The position numbers were made by a program, and so were the translations under genes. The notes under the pieces were generated by a model. That model saw only the letters and a list, made by a program, of their open reading frames with translations, was not told the DNA's origin and ran no database searches. Positions 44,667 through 53,131 of a stretch of 64,000 nt of DNA are shown here, one piece after another (the stretch's first letter is position 1; each line of letters opens with the position of its first letter). Origin of the DNA: Billgrantia saliphila (GTDB lineage: Bacteria; Pseudomonadota; Gammaproteobacteria; Pseudomonadales; Halomonadaceae); contig NZ_PJRN01000008.1 of the NCBI RefSeq assembly GCF_002930105.1, positions 62,001-126,000 on the forward strand, in the 5' to 3' direction.

Positions 44667-44694
44667 TTGTCAATACCCCGCCCTTTGCTACACT
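44667..44694 (+). promoter_or_regulatory. Sigma70-like promoter of the Crp/Fnr-type gene
   Basis: -35 TTGTCA (44667-44672), 16-nt spacer, -10 TACACT (44689-44694). Transcription would begin near 44,701, which rules against the ATG at 44700 and supports the one at 44736. Confidence 0.45.
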
Positions 44695-44735
44695 GCCCCA
44701 TGAAGTCATTGAGCAAGCCAGGCAAAGGGAAAGGC

Positions 44736-45428
44736 ATGTATTTGTTCCATAACTTCACTGCCAGGAATGATTTATGCGACGAAGACAAGCGTGTATTTCG
44801 CAATAGCGTCGGTCCACCGCGCGAGGTCAAGAAAGGAAGCCACCTGGCCCGCGAGGGAGACGTACTGGATAGGTTGCATCTTATAGAAAAGGGCTGGGCC
44901 TGCCGTTACAAGACCCTGCAGGATGGCAGTGCCCCCATCACCTCGTTACTTCTTCCCGGCGATGTCAGCGATAACGGTCAGGGGCTTCATTGCAAGCTGG
45001 ATTTCTCCATCAAGGCCATCACGCGGGTCAGGTTCGCGACAATACAGCCGGAGTGTGCCGAAAAGCTTTTCGATAGGCCGAGAATCCTTCGCCTGTTTCG
45101 CACCTCGGGCCACATGAGCTTGTGCTTTGCTCGTAGCTGGCTCATCAATGTTTCGTCACGCAGTGCCGAAGGGCGAATCGCCAACCTGCTATGCGAGTGC
45201 TATGCGCGCTCGCGAGCCGCGGGCCTGACGTTCAAGGGCCGTTACTTCTTTCCCTTGACGCAGGTCGAGATATCGGAAGCGCTAGGTCTTTCCAGCGTGC
45301 ACGTAAGCCGCTCGCTGAACAAGATCAAGCGCAAGGGGCTAATCGAAAACTGCGACAACAAGCAGATTCAGATCAAGAACTGGCACGGCCTGGCGGCGCT
45401 GGGAGGGTTCCAGCATGATCTGCTGTAA
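44736..45428 (+). CDS. Crp/Fnr-family transcriptional regulator
   Basis: 230 aa from ATG 44736, chosen because AAGGG stands 6 nt before it and the predicted promoter overlaps the earlier ATG at 44700. The N-terminal cyclic-nucleotide-binding-like beta-roll (REVKKGSHLAREGDVLDRLH; GDVSDNG) lacks the Fnr cysteine cluster, so an iron-sulfur sensor is unlikely. The C-terminal winged helix has PLTQVEISEALGLSSVHVSR and LNKIKRKGLIE. It probably responds to a small molecule or redox cue; ligand and targets are unknown. Single-gene unit converging on the pilin-like gene. Confidence 0.85.
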   Translation: MYLFHNFTARNDLCDEDKRVFRNSVGPPREVKKGSHLAREGDVLDRLHLIEKGWACRYKTLQDGSAPITSLLLPGDVSDNGQGLHCKLDFSIKAITRVRFATIQPECAEKLFDRPRILRLFRTSGHMSLCFARSWLINVSSRSAEGRIANLLCECYARSRAAGLTFKGRYFFPLTQVEISEALGLSSVHVSRSLNKIKRKGLIENCDNKQIQIKNWHGLAALGGFQHDLL

Positions 45429-45504
45429 ACACATTAATTTCTGATTCCAAATTTCTGGCTTCAGGCCGGAGCGAGTCACTGTATGGCAGGACGAAGCACC
45501 GTCA

Positions 45505-47322
45505 TTAGCCGACCCAGATGGCCTTCAGTTCCGGCAGCTCGATTTCGCCATCGTCGACGATGCCGTCATCCATGTCATCGAACGCTTCGTCGTAATGGAA
45601 GCCACCGCTGCCATCGACGAAAATGCTTCGTGCACTGACCTCACCGAAGAACCCACCGCTGCCACCGATAAAAACTTCTGAGTTGGGCGCAATAATCTGT
45701 CCGTAAACATTGGACGCGCCGGAAATTCTCACCCCCGCTGCTCCCCCACCGTCGTTATATGAAGAAACGATGGATAGAACAGGCTTCACGGTACCATCGG
45801 GCAGGGTGCGCGTAGGCTTGCTGTCTCCTATTACCACACCGCTGGGGAAATTCACTCTACCCGACGTTACCAATGTCACGGAGCTCCCCTCCGCTATACG
45901 GAATGCGGAGCCACCGCCGACTTCAACATCTCCGGAGACAACCAGCACCAGGTCGATCGGCTTACCCACCTCACCCACTTGCAACTCAGCGCTACCGCCA
46001 AGATCCAACTTGTCGGCTCTTACGATAAAAGGCCCCGTCTCGGGCTCTGCTCCTATCGGCCTCGGCGTACCATTGGGGTCATCCAGGCTAAGCTGCCCAT
46101 CGCCCCGCTGCCCGATGGTAATGGTGCGGCCCCCACCGCCAAATATGAGTGGCCCCACGTATTCCCCTACGTTATTCGACAGGTAGGGAGCATACGCCGT
46201 GTAACGCCCATGCACACTGCACTCTTCCGTTGAGCTCTTGGGACGAAAGCCAAATGAATCGGCATCGGGTGGTTCCGCGCCAATAGTGAGCCCACCGCTC
46301 ACATGTGCATCGGGGGCGCGATTATCAGACAGGACGAGCGGCGCTCTTGCATTACCGTTAATCTGAGCGGAATAGTTCTTGAAGTGCAGCAGGCGGCCGG
46401 AATGGACGTCACCATGGATCGTGCCACTACTTTGAAATACGATATCGCCCATGCCAGTCGTATTGCCGTAGATATCCACTCCGCCACTTACGAGCGAGAT
46501 CGTATCGTAGGCTTGTACGCTGCCATATACCTCTCCTGAGCCCTCGGCGGTGAAGCGACCGCTCGCCGCCACGTTGCCGTAAATGGGCGCAGAACCCTCG
46601 ACCTTGATCTCGGAGTCTTCCGTCTGGCTGGCGACATCGACATTGCTTCGCCGCGAGTTGCTGCCTCCGTAGCTCCCTAAGCGCGAATCGTAGCTATCGA
46701 TCATACCGCTACCCTTGAGCCGGATGCTCTCGCAGCTCATCAGGCCACGCCGACCGCCCGTCGGTAGCTCCGGCAAGATCAGGAGCGCCGAAGCCGTTCG
46801 CACGATTCCTTCATCGCCCTGGGAGTACCCATAAAAGCCCTCGCTTTCGATGCGCAGCCCCAGGGCCCCGGCAAGAGCCGTATCATCCGCCGGCAAGGTT
46901 GGGAGGATACGCCAATGATAGCGCCCGCCAGTTGATAAACCCTGCCAGCCGGACCAGCTGCCTGGCGGACCGGGAAGCGCATCGTCCAGCGCCTCGAGAC
47001 TCTCTTCCCAGCTATCCGCGTCCCTGGCCTTCTCAGCACTGTCACGCAGGTCGGCAAGAAAGTTCGAACTGGACGCAAATACGGGGGGAGTGGCTGATTC
47101 GCCTCGGTTGAGCGCTCTTATGGCTTCCCGCAGCTCGCTATTGAAGCCGTAGAGCCCGGCTTCCGCCTCGTTATGCGCGATGATGCCCGCACGAAAATTC
47201 CCCGCCAACCTTTCGTTGACCAGGCTGCTGCTCATCCCCGCGAGGCCGAGCATCAGCGAGCCGCTCAGCAGCGCCAGCACCAAGACCAGCGCGACGCCCT
47301 CCTGTCGCTGCGAACCCGCCAT
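45505..47322 (-). CDS. PilX-like minor pilin with large beta-helix-like body (DUF7305-type)
   Basis: 605 aa; ATG 47322 has GGAGG upstream, preferred over GTG 47331. The N-terminus (EGVALVLVLALLSGSLMLGL) is a prepilin-like helix cut after Gly, with the PilX_N pattern NERLAGNFRAGIIAHNEAEA. From residue ~210 the protein becomes a ladder of short Gly/Ser repeats (APIYGNVAASGRFTAEGSGE; VYGSVQAYD; VDIYGNTTGMGD; TIHGDVHSG), as in bactofilin-like or polymer-forming beta-helices. The tail is acidic (DDMDDGIVDDGEIE). It sits just downstream of pilA on the same strand, so it is probably a pilus-tip or adhesive subunit. No other minor pilins are present in the window. Confidence 0.75.
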   Translation of the reverse strand: MAGSQRQEGVALVLVLALLSGSLMLGLAGMSSSLVNERLAGNFRAGIIAHNEAEAGLYGFNSELREAIRALNRGESATPPVFASSSNFLADLRDSAEKARDADSWEESLEALDDALPGPPGSWSGWQGLSTGGRYHWRILPTLPADDTALAGALGLRIESEGFYGYSQGDEGIVRTASALLILPELPTGGRRGLMSCESIRLKGSGMIDSYDSRLGSYGGSNSRRSNVDVASQTEDSEIKVEGSAPIYGNVAASGRFTAEGSGEVYGSVQAYDTISLVSGGVDIYGNTTGMGDIVFQSSGTIHGDVHSGRLLHFKNYSAQINGNARAPLVLSDNRAPDAHVSGGLTIGAEPPDADSFGFRPKSSTEECSVHGRYTAYAPYLSNNVGEYVGPLIFGGGGRTITIGQRGDGQLSLDDPNGTPRPIGAEPETGPFIVRADKLDLGGSAELQVGEVGKPIDLVLVVSGDVEVGGGSAFRIAEGSSVTLVTSGRVNFPSGVVIGDSKPTRTLPDGTVKPVLSIVSSYNDGGGAAGVRISGASNVYGQIIAPNSEVFIGGSGGFFGEVSARSIFVDGSGGFHYDEAFDDMDDGIVDDGEIELPELKAIWVG

Positions 47323-47411
47323 CGCCGCCACCTCCGGTGTGCATCATGGTTACGCTCTGATACAGAATTTTAACCCAAGAGATGGCTGGGGTCATCAGAA
47401 AGGATGAGGAA

Positions 47412-47498
47412 ATGGACACTATAATAATAGTGGTAGTGGCAGTAGCAGTGGTACTGAGACCAAGAAAGTTAATATTTAAAGGAAAAAAGGCTGGCTAA
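47412..47498 (+). CDS. Possible 28-aa hydrophobic peptide, opposite strand to pilA
   Basis: ATG at 47412 has AGGA 7 nt upstream. The peptide reads MDTIIIVVVAVAVVLRPRKL and then IFKGKKAG: a single short membrane-spanning stretch with a basic tail, a shape shared with type I toxins and small stress peptides. Its stop lies inside the pilA terminator hairpin. Against it: the DNA is a low-complexity repeat, codons such as ATA and AGA are rare for this GC-rich genome, and no promoter is evident. Confidence 0.25.
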   Translation: MDTIIIVVVAVAVVLRPRKLIFKGKKAG

Positions 47499-47514
47499 TC
47501 CATAGCCAGCCTTT
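47483..47514 (-). terminator. Rho-independent terminator of pilA
   Basis: A perfect 12-bp stem AAAGGCTGGCTA / TAGCCAGCCTTT with a 5-nt loop, followed on the minus strand by TTTTTT, starts 28 nt beyond the pilA stop. A classical strong terminator; on the plus strand it is followed by AAATCT only. Confidence 0.85.
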
Positions 47515-47541
47515 AAATCTAGCCTTTGGCTATTAGCGCGA

Positions 47542-47931
47542 TTAAATGCCTATTGCCACGTTGCCTGTAGCGTTACCGGTACCTGTTCCAGAGTCATATG
47601 AAACAAGGTTGTTATTGGTTGCATCAACAGCCAGCGTCGAGCATGAAGGAGATGACCCATCCGTCGCTCCGTTGAAAACAGCACTTGTACCAGGATCTCC
47701 CGAACCTAAAGCCCGTTCAGCTGCGACAGCCGAAGCATAAGATCTAGCCTCACTTAGACATGCAGCATCCTCAGAGCGATCGACATAGTTTTGATACTGC
47801 GGAATCGCTATCGCCGCCAGAATTCCGATAATTGCCACCACGATCAGCAGCTCGATCAGGGTGAAACCGCCCTGACCTCGCTTGGCTGTCGCCCGTGCCT
47901 GCATCGCTTTCGTCATACGCATCATGTTCAT
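47542..47931 (-). CDS. pilA: Type IV pilin PilA
   Basis: 129-aa major pilin precursor. The ATG at 47931 follows an AAGGG ribosome site; the frame stays open upstream but without signals. A basic leader ends RGQGG, and the mature protein begins [20 protein letters not shown] with Glu5 in place. Two cysteines (in AACLSEARS and SPSCST) probably form the C-terminal disulfide loop. The body is short and Gly/Thr/Asn-rich. PilD (encoded downstream of pilBC) should process and N-methylate it. It is divergent from pilB, as in Pseudomonas. Confidence 0.9.
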   Translation of the reverse strand: MNMMRMTKAMQARATAKRGQGGFTLIELLIVVAIIGILAAIAIPQYQNYVDRSEDAACLSEARSYASAVAAERALGSGDPGTSAVFNGATDGSSPSCSTLAVDATNNNLVSYDSGTGTGNATGNVAIGI

Positions 47932-48279
47932 TGCCCTTGATCCCCTGCTCTTGCCCGTCGCGATACGCGTGGTGGTCGCTCGAGGCGTCGATCCCATCTG
48001 CGGCACAGGCCGCCAACCAAACCGGGCTACGCCCTGTTCTCGTTCCCCCGAGCCAGGGCCTGCCCCCTGAGCCCGGGCTCATACCGCTTACATTAGATTA
48101 CGCGTTCTCCCTCCTGCAAGCGCTACCTACGTCTGCATGAGGTTGCCCCCAGCATAATCCATGAGATCGTTAATGCCAGCATGGCGTTAGCGTTTGCGCT
48201 GTGCTGTGCTGTGTCATGCCATGCGGACTAGAATGCTGGTACTTTACGATTATCCCATCCAGGCAATACTAGAGGCGCC
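47932..48279. other. Divergent pilA-pilB promoter region
   Basis: 348 nt, no gene. A short GTGCT tandem lies near 48,205-48,215. I found no convincing sigma54 -24/-12 element for pilA. Confidence 0.5.
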
Positions 48280-50070
48280 ATGACCAACTACCGCCCCCCA
48301 CCCACCGCTGCCACGCCATCCGAGGAGCACGCCACGCTGAAGCGTGCGAGCAACAACGATGGGCTACGTGGCTTTGCCAAGCGCTTGGTGGAGGACGGCC
48401 TGCTCTCTCGCCCCGCGGCCGAACGGGCGGAGCACGAGGCGCGCGAAGCCGAGCACAGCCTGCTGCAGCACGTGATCGAGACCGGGCTGGTCACCGCACG
48501 CCAGGCCACCCTGTGCGCTGCCTGGGAGTACGGCCTGCCGATCGTCGACCTGGATGCGCTACGGCTATCCAGCCTGCCGCCGGCGGGGGAGTATCCCGAC
48601 AAGCTGCTGCGCAAGTTATGCGTGGTGCCGCTGACGCGGCGCAACCACCGGCTGACGGTCGCGGTGCCCTACCCCTCGACCCTGGCCCAGCTCGACGAGC
48701 TGCAATTCGCCACGGGGCTCAGCATCGAAGCCGTGCTCAGCCCCGCAGATCAGTTGTTGCCGGTGCTCGAGGCCTACCTGGCCCAGCACGAGAGCAGCCT
48801 GATGGACGAACTGGCCGGGGTGGACGATGCGCTGAGCGAGCTCGAGTTCGAGGATGGCATCGACATCAGCGAGGATATCGCCGCCGATGCCGCTTCCAGC
48901 GGCGCCGACGAGGCGCCTATCGTCAAGTTCGTCAACAAGATCCTGCTCGACGCCATACGTCGCGGCGCCTCGGACATCCACTTCGAGCCCTACGAGACCA
49001 GCTACCGGGTGCGCATGCGGGTAGACGGCATGCTGATGGAGGCCGCCCGTCCTCCGTTCGCCATGCGCACGCGCATCGCCGCGCGGCTGAAGGTCATGGC
49101 GCGGCTCGACATCTCCGAGCGCCGCCTGCCCCAGGATGGCGCGATCAAGCTGAAAGTCTCGAAGACTCGCTCGATCGACTTTCGCGTCAATTCGCTGCCC
49201 ACGGTTTACGGCGAGAAAATCGTGCTGCGTATCCTCGACCCCGCTTCGGCGCAGATCGGCATCGATGCGCTGGGCTTTACGCCTGATCAACGCCAGCTCT
49301 ACGAGACCGTGCTGAGCCATCCCCAGGGCATGATCCTGGTGACCGGCCCGACCGGCAGCGGCAAGACGGTGACGCTCTATACCGGCTTGAACCTCCTCAA
49401 CGAGATACAGCGCAATATCTGTACCGCCGAAGATCCGGTGGAGATCAAGGTGCCAGGCGTCAATCAGGTCAACGTCCTACCCAAGATCGGCCTGGATTTC
49501 GCCAGTGCCCTGCGCGCTTTTCTGCGCCAGGATCCCGACGTGGTGATGGTGGGCGAGATTCGCGACCTGGAAACCGCCGAGATCGCGGTGAAAGCCTCCC
49601 AGACGGGCCACTTGGTACTCTCCACGGTACATACCAACTCAGCGGCGGAAACGCTGACACGCCTGGCCAACATGGGCGTGGCGCCGTTCAATATCGCCAG
49701 TTCGGTGAGCCTGATCATCGCCCAGCGCCTGGCCCGCCGCCTGTGCAAGCAGTGTCGTCAGCCGGCCGAGATACCGCGCGAAGCACTGCTGCAAGAGGGC
49801 TTTACCGAAGACGAGGTCGGTAGCGCCACCGTATATGAACCGGTGGGTTGCAAGCACTGCACGCATGGTTACAAAGGCCGCGTGGGGATCTATGAAGTGG
49901 TGCCGATCAGCGATTCCATGAGCCAGTTGATCATGCGTAACGGGAATGCCATGGACTTCGATCGCTTGGCACGCGAAGAGGGCCAACCTGATCTGCGACG
50001 AAGCGGCCTGTTGAAGGTAATGCAGGGGATCACCAGCTTGACCGAGATCAATCGCGTCACGAAAGATTGA
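48280..50070 (+). CDS. pilB: Type IV pilus assembly ATPase PilB
   Basis: 596-aa hexameric extension motor. The N-terminal MshEN-like domain is followed by a linker and the GspE/PilB ATPase. Walker A GPTGSGKT lies near residue 355, the Asp box/Walker B in DVVMVGEIRDLETAEIA near 420, and a His box in TGHLVLSTVHTNSA. The zinc-binding CKQC...CKHC pair near 490-530 is intact. It powers pilin addition at the inner membrane with PilC. First gene of pilBCD, divergent from pilA. Confidence 0.95.
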   Translation: MTNYRPPPTAATPSEEHATLKRASNNDGLRGFAKRLVEDGLLSRPAAERAEHEAREAEHSLLQHVIETGLVTARQATLCAAWEYGLPIVDLDALRLSSLPPAGEYPDKLLRKLCVVPLTRRNHRLTVAVPYPSTLAQLDELQFATGLSIEAVLSPADQLLPVLEAYLAQHESSLMDELAGVDDALSELEFEDGIDISEDIAADAASSGADEAPIVKFVNKILLDAIRRGASDIHFEPYETSYRVRMRVDGMLMEAARPPFAMRTRIAARLKVMARLDISERRLPQDGAIKLKVSKTRSIDFRVNSLPTVYGEKIVLRILDPASAQIGIDALGFTPDQRQLYETVLSHPQGMILVTGPTGSGKTVTLYTGLNLLNEIQRNICTAEDPVEIKVPGVNQVNVLPKIGLDFASALRAFLRQDPDVVMVGEIRDLETAEIAVKASQTGHLVLSTVHTNSAAETLTRLANMGVAPFNIASSVSLIIAQRLARRLCKQCRQPAEIPREALLQEGFTEDEVGSATVYEPVGCKHCTHGYKGRVGIYEVVPISDSMSQLIMRNGNAMDFDRLAREEGQPDLRRSGLLKVMQGITSLTEINRVTKD

Positions 50071-50138
50071 GGTTCGGCTCAAGCCACGCCACTTTGCGCC
50101 GAAAAACATAGTAACGCTTCACGAGCAGCAGGGAACCT

Positions 50139-51371
50139 ATGGCAAGCAGAACGGCGAAAACGCCGAGGAAGCTGAAACTGTATCGCTGGCGCTGGACGGG
50201 CAAGGGGCCCGGCGGGCGCACCGTTCGCGGCGAAGTGGTGGCTGCCGAGAGGTTCGAGGTCGAGCGCGAGCTGGCCAACCAGAACATCATTGTCAAGAAC
50301 GTACGCCGCCGGAGCGGGATCGGCGGTGGAATGGGGACCATCAAGCCACGCGACGTGATGCTTTTCGCGCGCCAGATGGCCACCATGATACGCGCCGGGG
50401 TCCCGGTACTTCAGGCCTTCCAGGTGGTAGCCGAGAGCATTCGCAAGCCGGCCATGAGCGCGGTGGTGCAGCAGATGATGAACGAGGTGGCGGCGGGCTC
50501 CAGCTTCTCGCAGGCGCTGCGCCAGCATCCGGATCATTTCGATAGCCTGTTCTGCAACCTGGTGGAAGCCGGCGAGAGTTCCGGCTCGCTGGATCGTATG
50601 CTCGACAGGGTCGCCACCTACAAGGAAAAGATCGAATCCCTGAAGGGCCGGGTGAAGAAAGCCCTGTGGTATCCCATTGCCGTGATCCTGGTGGGCGTGG
50701 CGGTTACCGCCCTGCTGCTGATCAAAGTGGTGCCGCAGTTCGAGAGCCTGTTCCATGGTTTCGGGGCCGAACTGCCGGCCATGACCCGCATGACCATCGC
50801 CCTGTCGGAATTCGCCCAGCAGTTCTGGCTGTGGGGCCTGGGCGGTCTGATCGTCGCTATCTACTTGCTGAGGCAGGGCATCAAGCGTTCACCCGCCTTT
50901 GCCTACCGCGTGCATGCCTTCATGCTGAAGATCCCGGTGCTCGGCGATATCTTCGACAAGTCCGCGGTGGCGCGCTATTCCCGAACCCTGGCCACCACCT
51001 ATGGCGCCGGCGTGCCCATGGTAGAAGCCCTGGACATCGCTGCCGGCGCCACCGGCAACCTGGTCTACGAGCGTGCCGCCAAACAGATCCGCGAGGATGT
51101 CGCCACCGGCCAGCAGCTGCACTTCGCCATGCGACTCACAGAGCGCTTCCCTGCCCTGGCGGTGCAGATGGTCGGTATCGGTGAGGAGTCCGGCTCGCTT
51201 GATTCCATGCTCAACCGCGTGGCCGACTACTACGAGGAGGAGGTCGACAATAAGGTCGATGCGCTCACCTCACTGCTCGAGCCCCTGATTATCGTGGTGT
51301 TGGGCGTGCTGGTCGGCGGCCTGGTGGTTTCGATGTACCTGCCGATCTTCGAGTTGGGCACGGTGCTATGA
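50139..51371 (+). CDS. pilC: Type IV pilus inner-membrane platform protein PilC
   Basis: 410 aa with the duplicated T2SSF domain: MLFARQMATMIRAGVPVLQA and, in the second half, ARYSRTLATTYGAGVPMVEA. Three transmembrane helices lie near 180-200, 230-250 and 375-400 (LIIVVLGVLVGGLVVSMYLP). It couples PilB motion to pilin polymerisation in the inner membrane. The ATG is preceded by GGGA 68 nt after pilB; the pilD start follows 9 nt after its stop. Confidence 0.95.
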   Translation: MASRTAKTPRKLKLYRWRWTGKGPGGRTVRGEVVAAERFEVERELANQNIIVKNVRRRSGIGGGMGTIKPRDVMLFARQMATMIRAGVPVLQAFQVVAESIRKPAMSAVVQQMMNEVAAGSSFSQALRQHPDHFDSLFCNLVEAGESSGSLDRMLDRVATYKEKIESLKGRVKKALWYPIAVILVGVAVTALLLIKVVPQFESLFHGFGAELPAMTRMTIALSEFAQQFWLWGLGGLIVAIYLLRQGIKRSPAFAYRVHAFMLKIPVLGDIFDKSAVARYSRTLATTYGAGVPMVEALDIAAGATGNLVYERAAKQIREDVATGQQLHFAMRLTERFPALAVQMVGIGEESGSLDSMLNRVADYYEEEVDNKVDALTSLLEPLIIVVLGVLVGGLVVSMYLPIFELGTVL

Positions 51372-51380
51372 GGTATTCGC

Positions 51381-52238
51381 TTGCTAGTTGACCTACCCCC
51401 CGCCATTCTCTGGCCGCTGGTGGCCGTGCTCGGGTTGTGCCTGGGCAGCTTTCTCAATGTGGTGATCGTGCGCCTGCCCGTCATGCTGATGCTGGGCTGG
51501 CGGGCCGAAGCGCGCGAGGCATTGGAACTTCCCGAAGAGACACCGCCCCGTTTCAACCTGCTGGTACCGCATTCGCTCTGCCCCCAGTGCGAGACGCCGA
51601 TCGCCTGGCACGACAATCTGCCCGTCATCGGCTGGCTCAAGCGTCGTGGCCGCTGTGCCGCCTGCGAGGCGCGCATCAGCCCGCAGTACCCCATGGTGGA
51701 GCTGGCCGGGGCGGGCCTGGCCCTGGCCGTTGTCGCGCTTTACGGCGCCACCTGGCAAGGGCTTTTCATCTACGCGGCCTGCCTGGCGCTGCTGGCCCTG
51801 GCCGTAATCGACCTGCGCACCCAGCTACTGCCCGATATCGTCACCCTGCCCCTGCTGTGGGCCGGCCTGCTTTACCAGCTGCTTTTTCAGCCGCTGATGC
51901 TGCACGATGCGGTAATTGGCGCCATGGCAGGGTATCTCGCCCTGTGGAGCGTCTACTGGCTGTTCAAGCTGGTGACCGGCAGAGAGGGAATGGGCTACGG
52001 TGACTTCAAGCTACTGGCGGCGCTGGGCGCCTGGCTGGGCTGGCAGTACCTGCCCATGGTGCTGATCCTCTCGGCCGGCGTGGGCGCCGTGGTCGGGGTG
52101 GCCATTCAGCTCGCCCTGCCGCGGTTGCGCGGTGCACCGATGCCTTTCGGCCCTTATCTGGCCATGGCCGGCTGGATTGCGCTGTTGGTGGGCGAGCCGC
52201 TGATGGCGTTTTATTTGAGAGCCAGTGGGTTGCAGTAG
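51381..52238 (+). CDS. pilD: Prepilin peptidase / N-methyltransferase PilD
   Basis: 285-aa polytopic aspartic protease that cleaves prepilin leaders and N-methylates the new N-terminus. The N-terminal zinc motif CPQC...CAAC lies in the cytoplasmic loop (residues ~70-98). Catalytic aspartates lie in DLRTQLLPD near 147 and GYGDFKLLAALGAW near 205. The start is TTG at 51381, with GAGG 7 nt upstream overlapping the pilC stop; no suitable ATG is nearby. It would process PilA and the large PilX-like protein. Confidence 0.93.
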   Translation: MLVDLPPAILWPLVAVLGLCLGSFLNVVIVRLPVMLMLGWRAEAREALELPEETPPRFNLLVPHSLCPQCETPIAWHDNLPVIGWLKRRGRCAACEARISPQYPMVELAGAGLALAVVALYGATWQGLFIYAACLALLALAVIDLRTQLLPDIVTLPLLWAGLLYQLLFQPLMLHDAVIGAMAGYLALWSVYWLFKLVTGREGMGYGDFKLLAALGAWLGWQYLPMVLILSAGVGAVVGVAIQLALPRLRGAPMPFGPYLAMAGWIALLVGEPLMAFYLRASGLQ

Positions 52239-52247
52239 GGAGACGAC

Positions 52248-52853
52248 ATGATCGTTGGCGTAACGGGCGGAATCGCTTCCGGCAAATCCACCGTCGCACG
52301 GGCCTTTGCCGCGCTTGGCGTGCCGTGGGTGGATGCCGACGACGTGGCACGTGAAGTGGTGGAGCCCGGCGAGCCGGCGCTGGCCGAGATCGCCGCACGC
52401 TTCGGCCAGCGAACGCTGCTGGAGGATGGTCGCCTGAACCGCCGTGCGCTGCGCGAGATCGTGTTTGCCGAGCCGAGTGAACGCCTTTGGCTCGAGTCGG
52501 TGACGCATCCGCGAATTCGCGAGCGGATCGTCGCCCACCTGGAGCGGCTTCAGGCCGAAGGCGCCCCTTATGTGCTGCTGGTCTCGCCGCTGTTGTTCGA
52601 ATCCGGCCAAAGTAAGATGGTGGATCGCTGTCTGGTGATCGACGTACCGGAGAGCCTGCAGCTGGCCCGCACCGCCGCCCGCGACGATGTCGACGACGCC
52701 CAGGCGCGCGCCATCGTGGCGGCCCAGATGCCGCGAGCCGAGCGCCTTGCCCGTGCGGATGACGTGATCGACAACAGCGGCGACGAGGAAGACCTGGCTG
52801 CCCAGGTGGCCGAGCTGGATCGGCGATACCGGGAAATGGCGGCCCTCACTTAG
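52248..52853 (+). CDS. coaE: Dephospho-CoA kinase
   Basis: 201-aa P-loop kinase for the last step of coenzyme A synthesis. The Walker A motif GGIASGKST is at residues 7-15, [10 protein letters not shown] binds substrate, and the lid region carries RQxxR-like [20 protein letters not shown]. It follows pilD by 9 nt with GGAG before the ATG. The pilD-coaE-yacG order is conserved in gammaproteobacteria. Confidence 0.95.
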   Translation: MIVGVTGGIASGKSTVARAFAALGVPWVDADDVAREVVEPGEPALAEIAARFGQRTLLEDGRLNRRALREIVFAEPSERLWLESVTHPRIRERIVAHLERLQAEGAPYVLLVSPLLFESGQSKMVDRCLVIDVPESLQLARTAARDDVDDAQARAIVAAQMPRAERLARADDVIDNSGDEEDLAAQVAELDRRYREMAALT

Positions 52854-52903
52854 GCGCCATACGCGCTAGAATATGGCCAAAGCCATCAACCGCTACGAGA
52901 TTC

Positions 52904-53131
52904 ATGAGCCAACACAACCAACGCCCCCTGACCGTCGCCTGCCCGCAATGTCGCAACAAGGTGGAGTGGAGCGAGAAGAACCCCTTTCGACCGTTCTGCA
53001 GCGAGCGCTGCAAGCTGATCGATCTGGGTGCCTGGGCCGACGAGTCGCATCGCATCGCCGGCGAGCCGGCGCTGGACGAGAGCAATATCGAGGAGTGGCT
53101 GGCCCGCGCCGATCGAGGCGAGGAGCCGTGA
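52904..53131 (+). CDS. yacG: DNA gyrase inhibitor YacG (zinc protein)
   Basis: 75-aa protein with four zinc-binding cysteines ([11 protein letters not shown] and [15 protein letters not shown]) and an acidic C-terminal tail ([15 protein letters not shown]). E. coli YacG binds GyrB and blocks DNA binding by gyrase. Its stop overlaps the tus-like gene start (GTGA), so gyrase inhibition and replication termination proteins are translationally coupled here. Confidence 0.92.
   Translation: MSQHNQRPLTVACPQCRNKVEWSEKNPFRPFCSERCKLIDLGAWADESHRIAGEPALDESNIEEWLARADRGEEP

Larger units (their letters stand above)
43899..44735. other. Long intergenic region between mvaT and the Crp/Fnr gene
   Basis: About 840 nt in which I recognise no protein or RNA gene. 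Only the two candidate promoters at its ends are supported. Such length is unusual in this window and a regulatory RNA or lost gene is possible. Confidence 0.4.

Noticed and set aside
48110..48150. Possible sigma54 promoter for pilA
   Set aside because: GG...GC pairs exist but with the wrong spacing or wrong flanking bases, so the -24/-12 pattern is not met.
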